From Pontederia crassipes (lineage: Eukaryota; Streptophyta; Magnoliopsida; Commelinales; Pontederiaceae): a stretch of 64,000 nucleotides of DNA. The DNA lies in NCBI GenBank assembly GCA_030549335.1, contig CM060198.1, positions 52,326,995 to 52,390,994 of the forward strand, written 5' to 3'. The notes below the pieces were generated by a model. The model saw only the letters and a program-made list of their open reading frames with translations. It was not told where the DNA came from and did not search any database. Below, piece by piece: positions 1-10,739 of this stretch. Position 1 is the first letter of the stretch. The number at the start of each line of letters is the position of its first letter. Both the position numbers and the translations under genes were made by a program.

Positions 1-460
1 TCAAAATATAGGATTCAACAATCTCCCCATTTTTTCTGATGGCAAATTAATTAGACGATAAGGAGAAAGAGAAAGAAAGAAAATGAAATGTAAGTTTAGA
101 TAGAAAGTAGTGAACAAGCTCTCCCTATATTTATGCATACTTCACATTTTCTCCCCCTAAATAGGTGGCATTTATATTCTCATAATACCTTAGGACAATA
201 TGAACATATGGCGAGATATGAAATCAAAAGTGAAATCAAAAGGCATTTCATCATGAAGAAAAGGTCATCACATTACATTCATAGTTAATAATACATCATG
301 TGTTCATGCACTAACAAATGTGACTATAGTCACTACAAAATGGTGCACGACACAAATGTAAACAACATAAGACACATAGCATCACAAAGTCGTCATAGCA
401 TCATAACATCGTCCTAACCTTCTCCCCCTTTTAACATCATCAAAGAGGGAGACAACACAA
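1..460 (-). repeat. 3' non-coding part of a degraded retroelement, multiple polypurine blocks
   Basis: The plus strand shows repeated C-runs (CAACAATCTCCCC near 17-30, TTCTCCCCC near 150, TTCTCCCCCTTTT near 420). Read on the minus strand these are A/G-rich polypurine blocks. The same kind of blocks occur at 5777-6240 and 32339-32795 beside copia LTRs. It lies downstream of the plant-transposon protein pseudogene at 619-1700 and is probably that element's 3' untranslated end. The element continues off the left edge. Confidence 0.5.
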
Positions 461-618
461 CTACTCCTCATCGGGACTATCATCCTCTCTAGCTACGGGC
501 TGCATAAAATCTTGCGATGCATAGTAAACCTATAGCGATCCAACAAGGTAGCGGGAGTCACGCTCCATCCGTCGAACACATCGATCCATCTGAGTCACAC
601 GATGGTCATAGCAGCCAC

Positions 619-1700
619 CTACTGTGAAAGAGCCGTGAAATCATATGTGCCATAGAAATCCAAGGTAGCGTGTTGGGAAGGTCCAATAGGCTCAGCGGGC
701 ACCGAAGGCGGAGAGAAGCTGGGGCCAGCTTTCGGTGCGTCCTGAGTGTCCATCGGCGCTGGCTCTCCATCTGTGGCATCTCTATCGTCAGAATCCATCG
801 ATGTCTGCGCAGTAAACCTATGACCTTTCCGGTGCAAAGTCCCTGAACTAATGACATCAGTGGGGCGAGGTCGAATGTACTCCTCGTCTGCAGGGATCTT
901 GACACCAAAATGGAGTAAAATCTTCGTGATCAAAGGACCAAAATATAAGTGATACCGACCACGAGCAGCAAAGGAGATCTTCTGAAAGGTGTAGTCCATG
1001 TGATAGAAGACATAATGGCCAAAATGAAGAAATGAGGCATCACGAATGCAGAGACAGTGAAGAAAGAAGAGATCAAAGTGAGTGACCTCTGTATAGTGCC
1101 TGGCTCGAGGAGTGATCATGCGACTAAGAATGTGATGATCCATTTTCATGATTGGATGAAGATATCGATAGGCCATTTCGACGGTATACTGGATGTCTTG
1201 TCCAGCAAAAATCATACGAATACCATCCGCGATCGAAAGATAATCGAAAGGCCAGCCATGAGTGACAAATGAATAAAAGTTAGGTAAGGGGCACGCAACA
1301 CCAAAGATGCGACAAAGATGGTCCGGATCAAAGCGAATGGGTATACCAAGGACATAGGTGATGATGGCCTCTCGAGTGATTATCATGTTCGCATAAAAAT
1401 GACGAACATGACGGGGATACACACACTCTGTGTGAGAGAGAAGTGGCAACCAACCGATGGTTGTGAACATCTCCTAAACATCTAGAATGTTTAGAGTGTC
1501 CTAATCAATGGTATAGGCACGCCGGACTTCGTGAGAGGCATACAAGACTTCAAAACTAACAGAGACGTCCCTAGTGACAAAAAGATGACTATCAAACTTA
1601 GTGGGCTCGGGGGAAGATGGCTGAGGAGTATGCCCATGGGATCGTCCTCGTCCACGGCCTCGTCCATGTTGGACAGGTGTGGGTTCAGGTTATAGTGTCG
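619..1700 (-). pseudogene. putative plant transposon protein (Transposase_32-like), decayed
   Basis: The longest open piece (619-1470, 283 residues) has the features I associate with the 'putative plant transposon protein' family carried by many LTR-type plant elements: a segment like VRHFYANM, then PIRFDPDHLCRIFG, then a hydrophobic alpha-helical middle. It ends in a low-complexity acidic and Pro/Ser-rich tail (about residues 215-283). The same frame continues upstream past two in-frame TAG stops, near 1473 and 1503, with recognisable sequence such as FEVLYASHEVRRAYTI. The ATG at 1470 is therefore internal and the gene is broken. The molecular role of this family is unknown. No RT or integrase lies beside it. 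Family assignment is by motif memory only. Confidence 0.6.
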
Positions 1701-1802
1701 GTTCAGGTGGGAGAATATGAACGGTACCGCCTGAGCCATAGAAATGACGATGACGCTGAAAGACAAGACGAGAATGGGTCCATAGAAAAAATTCTTCCAC
1801 AA

Positions 1803-2222
1803 ACAACCTTTACAATCATAGCAACAACATAAAATTGAAATTCAATTTTTCATCTAGACTATAGCAACTAGATGAAATTAAAATATGAAGGGAAAGATCA
1901 CCTAAATTGCCAACAGGTTTTTGAAGACTGAAAAGTGAACTTGAAGAAACATAATATCTTTCCTTCTCTTTTTTTTCTCCACCGAGAACAAACAAATAAT
2001 AGTAACAAACTCACTCTTCCTTCTCCAACTAGCAGCAATAACAACTCATAAAACTCACTATGTTCTTCTTGGAAATACTTTCTTGGAATACTTTCTTTGA
2101 AAATTTTCTGTAAGAAGGAATCTAAGTACATCTTTGTCGAAGTCCACGTTCGCACAAGAACTAAAAAAATATGAACTGATCGAATTAGGCACTAACTTAC
2201 TTAATCGATCATTATTATTGGG
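1803..2222. other. no gene seen
   Basis: AT-rich sequence between the transposon relic and the AAA-ATPase 3' region. Short open frames on both strands are low complexity (Ser/Leu/Lys-rich) and look like no protein I know. 2223-2335 would be the 3' UTR of the AAA-ATPase. Confidence 0.5.
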
Positions 2223-2335
2223 ATGAACACGACTTCGAACAGGCAACAAATGAGTTCGAACATAATTCTCGCCACGTATCGGTTACAAAGGGCCGGAGCT
2301 AACACAATATTTATCAAGATGCAAATTATGTCTTT

Positions 2336-3342
2336 TTACGCGCCGTCAACTTTGACATCGCTGCCCTTGTCGTCGTCCCCGGCAGATTCGACACTGTTAA
2401 CGTCGGCTTCGTCCTTCGGGTCGATCGGAGTTGCTTGGCTCTGCTGTTGCTGTTGCTCCTTCTCTTCCTCCTCCTCCACTGTGCTCTTCTCTATGGCGTT
2501 CTTGTCGTCGACGGCGGCCTTACTAGCAGCGTCCTCCTTGGCCTTTTTCAAGGCGTCGATCAGCCTCTGGAGCGAGGTCTCGGCGTTTTCGTCGATGGAC
2601 TTGGGCATCAGGTTCTCGGCGACTTCCGCCGGGGTGATGCTGACCTCTCCGAGCAGATCGCGGACGTCGTCGTAGAGGTGGTGGTCGTCGAGGCGGAGGT
2701 AGTTGGCGGCGAGCACCTTGAAGGCCTCGAAGCCGCAGTAGGACATCTCGATGTGCTTGTCCATCCTCCCCCGTCTGATGAGGTCCGGGTCGAGCTTTTC
2801 GAGGTAGTTGGTCGTGAATATGATCAGCCGCTCGCCGCAGCAGGCTGACCAGAGCCCATCGATAAAGTTGAGCAGACCCGACAGCGTCACTTTGTTGTCT
2901 TCCTTGGCTTCCTGCAACCAAGACAATTAACGATGAAATATTACACAGAGAAATGACTTTTTGCACATAAATTTCGTTAACATGCCCACCTCTGATGGCG
3001 GCAGCGGCGGCTTGGTCTTGTCTTCGGCGCTCTCGTCCTTCTTCTTCTCCTTGGGCTTTCTCTTGCCTGTGAGGTCGAGCGAGCAGTCGATGTCCTCGAT
3101 GACGATGATGGACTTGCTGGTGGTCTCGATGAACAGCTTCCTCAGCTCCGTGTTGTCCTTGACGGAGGTGAGCTCGAGGTCGTAGATGTCGTAGTCCATG
3201 TAGTTGGCGATGGCGGCGATCATGGTGGACTTGCCCGTCCCCGGAGGGCCGTACAGGAGGTACCCGCGCTTCCACGCCTTCCCGATCTGAGCGTAGTAGC
3301 TCTTGCCGCGACGGAACGCATCCAGGTCGGAGATGACCCATC
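2336..3342 (-). CDS. AAA-ATPase, BCS1-like / AATP1 group, 5' incomplete
   Basis: Two exons (2990-3342 and 2336-2911) encode the catalytic part of a plant AAA-ATPase of the ASD/BCS1-like class, which bind or act at mitochondrial or ER membranes and often respond to stress. In order: KAWKRGYLLY, Walker A GPPGTGKST, ELRKLF, Walker B IIVIEDIDCS, a charged Lys-rich loop, then in exon 2 sensor-1 region IIFTTNYLEKLDPDLIRRG with the arginine fingers and GRMDKHIEMSYC. It ends in an acidic, Gln-rich tail, usual for the family. Full-length relatives have about 450-520 residues; the N-terminal anchor and ASD domain (about 200 residues) are missing. Exon 1 begins at a possible acceptor (CTAG before 3342), so either an upstream exon lies in the disturbed DNA beyond 3360 or the gene is a 5'-truncated pseudogene. 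Coding DNA is clearly GC-richer than its surroundings, as in many monocot genes. Confidence 0.85.
2912..2989 (-). other. intron of the AAA-ATPase
   Basis: 78 bp. On the minus strand the donor reads GAG|GTGGGC and the acceptor TTGGTTGCAG|GAAGCC. Splicing joins ...LPPSE to EAKEDNK..., which restores the usual run into TLSGLLNFIDGLWS. Without removal, a stop follows soon after the donor. Confidence 0.85.
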
Positions 3343-3359
3343 CTAGTAGATATACCATT

Positions 3360-3640
3360 TAATATAACGGATAAACACAAGACTCGTACTAGACATGATC
3401 ATAACCATATGCGCATGCCACCCAAAGCGAAGCCGTCACGCACACACTATCACGTCATGAGCAATCATCATGTACCTGTGGGGATCACACAGGAAAGCAA
3501 TGTCAACAGTTAGCATAAAGCTAAGTGTGAGTTCGTATAAATCATATATCAGTTCTGTCAGAATAAGCATAATATAATGGAATGTGAAAGTGAGTCATAT
3601 GGTAGAGAGCATAATGCGATTTGTCTCTCTTTTCATTGTC
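3360..3640. other. region upstream of the AAA core, no ASD exon visible
   Basis: I looked on the minus strand for the expected anchor and ASD-domain coding sequence and saw none. The DNA is AT-rich and its short frames have no family resemblance. Confidence 0.45.
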
Positions 3641-3775
3641 TTTTCCTTCTTTTCTTTCGTTCATTCATTCATTTTCTCTTTTCATTCTTTCTTTTCCTTT
3701 CCTTTCCTTTCCTTTCATTTTCTTTCTTTTATTTCATTTCATTTCATTTCCTTTTCATTAGAAGAGCTCTTCATT
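3640..3775. repeat. pyrimidine-rich microsatellite (TTTCC / TTTCA)n
   Basis: Long run of C/T on the plus strand with repeats of TTCCTTTCCTTTCC passing into ATTTCATTTCATTTC. Open frames across it encode only Phe/Ser/Leu low complexity and are not genes. Confidence 0.85.
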
Positions 3776-3782
3776 TCTTTTA

Positions 3783-4444
3783 GGGGGCGTTTCTCTAGAG
3801 GTAATCTTTGTAGATTACCAGATAATGTTGTATTAAATTACCTGGGCCCACCACATTACCTTGTTCACTTATGATAGGTAATGGGCAATCTGCATTGCTC
3901 AAGCAATCCACATTGCTTAAGTGACAGTGCATATTATCTATGGGAGGGTATGCAATCTACATTACCACCTGGGTTCTAATCTTTTAAATTTTACTTTCCC
4001 CATTTGTCCTTTCCAGTTTTATTTAGATAAATTCTAAAAGACATTGAATAAATTATAATAATAATTGAATAAAGTATAAAATTAATCAAATAAATACTAT
4101 AATTATTATGACTATATTATTATCATATTTTAAAATATATTAATTATTTTATAAATTTTAATTTTATAGGTGAGAATATATATTTGTGATTTAAGTGTAC
4201 GAAGTTAAAAATAATTTATATATCTAAACATAATTCTTTTGATTAGGGGTATATTGGTAAAAATTGTATATTAACTCATAAATCTATATTTTCTTATAAA
4301 TAACTAATATGGATTGCTAGATAGATTACTTATGCATAGTAAATAAAGTAATGTACATTGCCGACAATTAAATAAGTGGCAATCTTTCTGAGAGGCAATC
4401 TACATTGCAAGGTAATGTTGAATGACAATGCAGTGAATGCACCC
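3783..4444. mobile_element. Tourist-like (PIF/Harbinger) MITE, about 662 bp
   Basis: Left end GGGGGCGTTTCTCT and right end AGTGAATGCACCC form imperfect terminal inverted repeats (GGGGGCGTTT against GGGTGCATTC). Both ends are flanked by TTA (3780-3782 and 4445-4447), the target duplication typical of PIF/Harbinger and Tourist MITEs. Subterminal repeats of the type CAATCTACATTAC, CAATCTGCATTGC and CAATCCACATTGC occur near both ends in both orientations. The middle is very AT-rich and has no coding capacity. Confidence 0.75.
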
Positions 4445-4631
4445 TTAGGAAAATACCATTGCCTGCACTCGTAGTGCTACTATCTAGACCATTATGGGCT
4501 AGTGGATGATCAATGCCACGGCCAGCCCCGTCGAGCTGGGATGACCTCGTACCATGAGGAAAGATCCATAAGGGAGAGAAACTCCCATCTAGATAGGACA
4601 ACTGAAAATCCGTGTAGGATCCCAAAGGGCA

Positions 4632-5776
4632 CCAAGAGGGGGGGTGAATTGGTGTTTGACCGAAAATATCGATTTCACAAAATTCTTAGCGGAAGCACAA
4701 AATCGATTCTTAAAACCTTTGCAATTCAGATAATAAACACAATATGAACGAGGGGAGAGAGAGAAAATCAAACGCAAAAACTCGATGGTTGTTGACGAGG
4801 TTCGGCCACACTTTGACCTACATCCCCGCTCCGACTTCTCGACCTCCAGACCGTCGGAGATTCCACTAGTACTTCCTTTGTTCCAAATGCGACAAGGAAG
4901 AAAGCCCTTTACACCAACCACTTTTTCTCCGCTTCGAGAGGCAAGGCAACCTCTCATCCTAGGAAGCTAATATATTTATCTCGCTCAAGAGGTAAGATTT
5001 AGAACCACTTTTACACAGGAACTCTCTCTAATTTTTCTGAACAAAAGTGTTTTTCTCTTTTACAAAGCTAGGCTCACAAGAGAAGAAGAGAGAAAGAATG
5101 AGAAAGCTATAAAGTGAAAATTTCAAGAAATGATCTCTCTTTGACAACTTGAAGTTTTTCTTTAATGAATGAATGTGTGTCTTTGCCCCTAGCTTTGGCA
5201 CTCCTTTTATAGCCTTCAATGTGTGAAAAATTCGTCCAGAAATTATTCCACAAATTTCTTCTTAAAATTTGACCATTACTATTCATTTGACTCGGAGGCC
5301 GGTCGACCAAAATTCTGGACCGGTCAATCGGTGTCTCGACCGATATAGTCTCGCAGTTTTGATTTATAGCCGTTGAGCTGATCGGTCGACCAGTGCTTCG
5401 ATCGGACTGTCGACCGGTATAGTTTTGACATCAACCGGTTCTGGATCGGTCGACCGGCATCTTCATTTGGTCGACCGGACTATCGACCTGCCTTCTTTGC
5501 GTCGACCGACAGGTTGATCGACCTGCACTCTTTTGATCATAACTTTTTGCACAGTTATTCAAATTAGATGATCTTGGATCCATGAAAAGCTAATAGAATT
5601 CTATACAAATTTGCTGGCGAATATTCATCCAAAATCTAATCATTTCATAGTCAATTATGTAATCAAAGTTGTGCATAAAGTTATCTCTTTTTCTTAGACT
5701 TTTTCAGCATTTTAATCTTTCGAGATCTGTTTCATCAAAATATAATTTCATATGTCATTGAAACTTTGACCCAACA
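4632..5776 (-). repeat. 3' LTR of the Sirevirus-type element
   Basis: On the minus strand it starts TGTTGGGTCAAAG directly after a polypurine tract (AAAAAGGGGGAGAT) and ends near the CACCCCCC block at 4632-4650. It matches 16314-16983 plus 31812-32338. Within 5285-5520 it carries many copies of the palindrome GGTCGACC and variants, about 250-490 bp inside the LTR start, i.e. in the expected U3 promoter region. The outer end at 4632 is approximate. Confidence 0.75.
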
Positions 5777-6240
5777 ATCTCCCCCTTTTTGATGAAGACA
5801 AACCAAGAAATATATAAGTTGGCGAAAAAATTATAAAATCTTTGTAAAACAATTTTACTCCCTCTAATACTCAACTTTCCTCACAATGGGAGATATTCAT
5901 ATAAAATATATTCAGGTCATAATTCTCCTATACTTCTCCCCCTTTTGTTTCATCAAAAAGTCGTTTGTAAGAAACCATATGTAACTCCCTCTTAATAAAA
6001 AATTATTCTTCCCCATTTTTGTCATATAATAGATATGTAGAGTATTGCAAGTTTTGAAAGATAACTCCCCCTAAATTTATGGCTATTTTATAATGAAAAC
6101 CAATTTATGAAAGTCAAAACAAAAATGTATTAACAATCAAAATATGGCATAAAACTTTGATCCAACAATTACTATTATCAATGATGCCTATGATATGTCA
6201 AAATAAAGTTTAATCATGCTCCCCCTATTACTATTACCAA
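5777..6240 (-). promoter_or_regulatory. multiple polypurine tracts upstream of the 3' LTR
   Basis: At least four purine tracts on the minus strand (plus-strand C-runs at about 5777-5795, 5935-5945, 6064-6073 and 6220-6228) precede the LTR. The first touches the LTR start and is the likely plus-strand primer. Multiplied PPTs are a known Sirevirus feature. The region is repeated at 32339-32795. Confidence 0.7.
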
Positions 6241-6690
6241 TTTTCATTTATATGTTCCTCTTTTTTAAAAAAAAAATTGTAATTTTGAATTTTTGAGTGA
6301 CATAAAAAATAGATGATACTTTTACCATAACCTTTCTTCCCTCACATCTCCAACTCCATATGTCCTTTGCATGTGAGGCACACCTGAAAAGAAATCAAGT
6401 AATTTTTTGTACCCAACCTTTTTTGGATCTGATTTTGTTAGATAATGTTCCTTTCGGAGTCCAAATCATGCTATGTTATAACGATTTTCTTATTTTACAT
6501 TGATATGCATAATGGCCATGAAATCCGCATGTAAAATGTTTGAGATGTGATTTTCTATGTTTGGATTTCGAATAAAAATTTTTATGTCCAAAATGATTCC
6601 TAAGTTTATTTGCCGTTACATGAGAAATAGTTTTATTTTGTGAGTTCTTCAAAAGGTCATTTTTCTTGTTTACCTTCTCTAAAGAACATG

Positions 6691-7740
6691 CTAGTTTTCC
6701 AAAGTTTCAATTTCATTTTCCATAAGACATATATCATTTTCTTCTTTTAATTTTTCAATCTCATGTATTAACTTCTCATTTTCTTCTTTAAGTGAGAAAT
6801 ATTTTTTTATAAGAGATGAAAGTTCTTTATTCACATCTAAAGAAAAAGCTTCTTCAGAAGAGTTCGATGAGTCATAATTTGAATTTGAAGGGTTAGAAAG
6901 TACCTCATCGTCGTGTGCCATCAAGCATATGTATGCTTCATCACTAGAAGAGCTTGATGAATTACTTGTTTCACTAGACTCTTCATATTTTTTCTTTTTA
7001 CCTTTTCGGGATTTTTCTTCTTTGTGATTCTTGTATGATTTTCTTGTTGGCTTCTCGTTTTTGTCTTTCTTCTTAACCAACTTGAGATATTTATCCAATT
7101 TCCTTGTGTAGAGTGCGAGTTTCTTTTCATCCACTTCCTCTTCGCTTGAGTCTTCTTCTATTGTATTTGCCTTCAATGTCAATGTTTTCTTCTTGGGAGC
7201 TTTTTCTTCTTGATCTTCTTGGATCGATATCTCATAGGTTAGAAGTGAGCCAATAAGATCATCAAAATCCAATTTGTTCAAATCATTTTCTTCGATTACG
7301 GTCCTCTTCGTATGCCATTTTGAGGAGAGAGACCTGAGAATCTTTTTCACTTTTTGGAGGCTAGATCTTGGCTCGTCCCAAGAGGCTAAGCCATTCAAAA
7401 TATCATTAAATCGAGCTACCATATCATTTATGGATTCAGTTTCATGCATTTTGAAAGAATCATATTGATGGTTTGAAATATTCAATCTAGATTCTTTAAC
7501 CTTGTCGGTTCCTTCATAAGTAGTGATGAACTTCTCCCAAATCTTGGTTGAAGATTCACAACTTGAAATCCGATTAAACTCCGTCGAATCCAAGGCACAA
7601 TAAAATATATTTTTCGCTTTCCAATCAAGTTTTGAAAAAATGTTTTCTTTTTCTTTAGAATCAGTAAGTAACTTTTCATGAACATAAAACCTTTTTCAAC
7701 TATTTCCCACATGTCGATATCAATAGAACAAATATATGCT
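6691..7740 (-). pseudogene. Sirevirus-type gag, main part
   Basis: The 300-residue open frame 6691-7593 has the UBN2-type gag core of copia elements: KIWEKFITTYEGTDKVKESR, then NDMVARFNDILNGL, KILRSLSSKW, and DLIGSLLTYEI. A Lys/Glu/Ser-rich and coiled-coil tail follows. A frameshift lies between 7593 and 7735; beyond it the sequence reads AYICSIDIDMWEIVEKG, the gag start region. Downstream (6240-6690) a decayed zinc-knuckle-like CGFHGHYAYQC and a Trp-Pro-Lys-Gly motif are visible in other frames. The upstream end is cut by the LARD insertion at 7741; the first codons lie at 16091-16188. Confidence 0.8.
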
Positions 7741-9487
7741 TGATGCGTTTGATTTTGTAACAATAAAATTTGCTAGCAAGTGCACTAGTCGCTCAAGTAA
7801 TATAGTAAAAAGGAGTAAGAGTGTCGAACCCACGAGGAATATTATTAATTCAATATCTGGATTTATAAATTAATAAGAGAGGAAAAACATGGATTTTTGG
7901 AAAGAGGTTTTATGAAAATAAAATAAATAAAATAAGATAAAGATAAGATAGTGGTGTTGAAGTTAGGCCTTAGGATGAAAATAGATCAAGATAAATATTT
8001 GAACCATAAAAGATAAATTCAATCTTTAAAGATGGATTAGAGTCTCCCTAAAGTAATCTAACATGATTAACTTGTGGTCTCCACGACTGGCATCCCTCAA
8101 TCTAATCATATAGAACTATCTTAATTTAATAAGAATTGAAGTCTCCACGACTGGTACCCCCAAAATCATATTAAAATTAAGATGCATTAAATTGAATTCT
8201 CTAGACTATTAATCACTCCACAAACTGGTATAGATTAATAGACCACACAAACTTGATTCTCCACACACTAGTTATCAAATTTATGTCAATTATTAATTCC
8301 AAATAAAATCAATTATAATTAGTATAATAAATTCTGAAATTAAACACTCCACAAACTGGTATAGCCTAATTCAGAAATTCAATTAACTAACATAAAAGCA
8401 TTAAGCACAATTAATAATTGATCAGAAAAGATTAAAACAAATAAAATGGGGTCCAAACATTTCCCTTCAATTAATAATCTCCTAAAATAATAATCCTAAA
8501 AACATGGAGTTCATCCTAGAAATTCTGGAGAGATAATAACAAAGTAATAATAATTGGAAGAATTACACCCAAAATAGAAGTAGAGCTCTTGAATTGGGCA
8601 GACAGTCGGGCAGCCTCTCGGACTTGATCAGGGTCGCGATCAACTTCCAGCCGTCGCACCTCTCTCCTCTTGGTCGTAGCCTGCAGAGCTCACGACTCGC
8701 CGTGGAAGAAACCTGAACTTCAGAGCACGAATTGAAACGATGGATTCTTCACGTATTTATAGGGTGCGGACGGCCTTCAATTTGATCTCGGCCGTAACAT
8801 CGTACGGTTGACTTTAAAATTATAAGATAAACTCGGCCAAAGATAAATTCTTTTATCATTACGCCCAAAGATAAATCTTTCTTATCTTTACTCCCTTAGA
8901 GTCTCGGCCGTAAGGAAAATATTTTATCTTTACTCCCAAACAATTTTATCTTTACACCTTCGTATATCGGCCAAAACGGATGATTTCAATTGCCATTACT
9001 CCCTCCAAATCTCGGCCGTAAGGAATGAACTTATCTTGTTACGCCCAAAGATAAACTCGATTGATTGTTACACCCTTCATCTTCATGCCATTACGCCCTC
9101 CGAATTTCGGCCGTAAGGAAAGACTTCTCCTGTTACGCCCAAAAGATAAAAACATTTATCTTTACGCCTTCAAATGTTAGCCGTAACAAAGAATTAAATC
9201 TTGTTACTCCTTTTGAATCTCGGCCGTAACGACTTGGGTGTAAAGCCAAATCTCGGCCGTAAGAAATAATTTCTTTGAATTTCGGCCGAGATTCGAATTT
9301 TCCTGCAAATAATTATCAAAATATAGTTAATCCATCCACAATTAAAATATTTAGAGAATTTAATAATTAAAATTGATAAATCCGGAATTATGATTAGAAG
9401 TGACTAAAAATGATGCATGCCATGATTAAATTATAGAAAATTTCAGCAAAATAATTAACTAAAATATGTTATATTTTGCATGCATCA
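7741..9487 (-). repeat. 3' LTR of the LARD
   Basis: 1,747 bp, TG...CA, near-identical to 14339-16085. It contains about six copies of CGGCCGTAA at 8789-9260, interleaved with TTACGCCC and ATAAATCTTT-type blocks, in the first 700 bp of the LTR in the element's own orientation. Two further short repeats, TCTCCACGACTGG and CTCCACAAACTGG, occur at 8070-8360. Confidence 0.9.
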
Positions 9488-9526
9488 AACTCCCCCAAGC
9501 TTAAAGTCTTGCTTGTCCTCAAGCAA
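9488..9526 (-). promoter_or_regulatory. polypurine tract and upstream AGGA hairpin of the LARD
   Basis: On the minus strand: TTGCTTG-AGGA-CAAGCAA (a perfect 7-bp stem, 9509-9526), a short spacer, then TAAGCTTGGGGGAG and the LTR start. The G-run next to TG is the expected plus-strand primer. See the finding on AGGA hairpins. Confidence 0.75.
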
Positions 9527-9839
9527 AAATTCAAAGCAAGGCTCAAGAAAGTTCCATCATAGCCGCCACATTGTCAACTGATTAATTTTCTCATACAATT
9601 CTTCTGCACACCTACTACTTAGTATCTTATCATTTTCCATGCACTTAGCTTCATAGAGGTTCTGAATGCTACACAAATTTAAACAATCTCAAATCCAGCC
9701 TTGTGAAAAAATAAATTGTCTATCAAATAATAGCATTAATATTGAACACATAAGTACTAATTGAGCTTAAAACTTCTTTTTCTTTTCATTTTTCAACTTT
9801 ATTTTTAATCATTTAAAAGTTCTAATCTTCAAGCAGGAT

Positions 9840-10095
9840 TGCACAAGGAAGTCCATGTAGCGGGTTTTGGACTGATGACTCCCAAACCAGATGGCCTTAG
9901 GGCACCAGGTGATAAAGCACCCCTCGAGTTTACTTGCCCGAACAACCAAGATTCTGAATGAAGAGTTCGAACTTAGCCATGATTCAGTACTCCTGTGCTT
10001 CTCCATATTCCACAAGATGGTCCATGTAGCAGGTTTTCGATCGACAGATCCCAGAGCAGTTGCCCTTAGGTCGCCAGGCATGAACCCCTACGGAT
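9840..10095. repeat. two imperfect direct repeats in the LARD interior
   Basis: 9855-9925 and 10019-10087 share the same order of blocks: GTCCATGTAGC(G/A)GGTTTT, then CCCA(A/G)A(C/G), CCTTAGG, CACCAGG or CGCCAGG and CCCCT. Open frames across them differ by strand and are unlikely to be coding. A (TTA)n microsatellite follows at about 10165-10200. Confidence 0.6.
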
Positions 10096-10163
10096 CTAAT
10101 TACCCGAACACACCTTGGTTCCGGATAACACTTTTGTACCTACACATAACTTTATTCAACTTC

Positions 10164-10200
<37 letters not shown>

Positions 10201-10640
10201 TGTTGAGGTTTAACTAACCCTTCTTTTTTATAAGCTCAAAAAGTACTTGATATGGTCAATAATAAGTCTACTATTATCAAGACTTAAAAGAAATAAAAAG
10301 GCATGAATATGATTTTGTCGTCTAGTCATTCATAATTCTACTTAGCATAGGCACATAGTCCATAAGTTTGATACTAAAATAGCAAGTGATAAGAAAGAAA
10401 AGTATTCAAATTTCATCAATTAACGACATGTCTTTGAACTTTTACTTAAAGATAATTAAAACAGTAAGACAAGAGTTTGTTAGATGGTAGCAAAAATAAA
10501 TGCATGCAATGATATTTTTTAGAAAATTTTCAAATTTTTCAATTTTTTAGATTTTTTTTTTTATAAAAAGATGCAAACATAAGCAAATAAACATAAAAAA
10601 TGCAATGCGTGAAATGCAAACTCCCCCAAGCTTGAACTAG

Positions 10641-10656
10641 ACACTGTCCTCAGTGT
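10641..10656 (-). promoter_or_regulatory. second AGGA hairpin with adjacent PPT-like G-run
   Basis: ACACTG-AGGA-CAGTGT on the minus strand, followed within about ten bases by CAAGCTTGGGGGAG (10621-10635). Same module as the true PPT at 9488-9526 but about 1.1 kb inside the element and with a different stem. Confidence 0.55.
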
Positions 10657-10739
10657 TAGGCCAGCAAGGGAAAGAGTAAAAATAATATCGAACAGCTATA
10701 GAAATGAAAATAAAGAAAAGGGAAAAGATACAACCGGAT

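Noticed and set aside
3577..3874. Plus-strand frames of 68 and 96 codons rich in Phe/Ser
   Set aside because: Created by the pyrimidine microsatellite.
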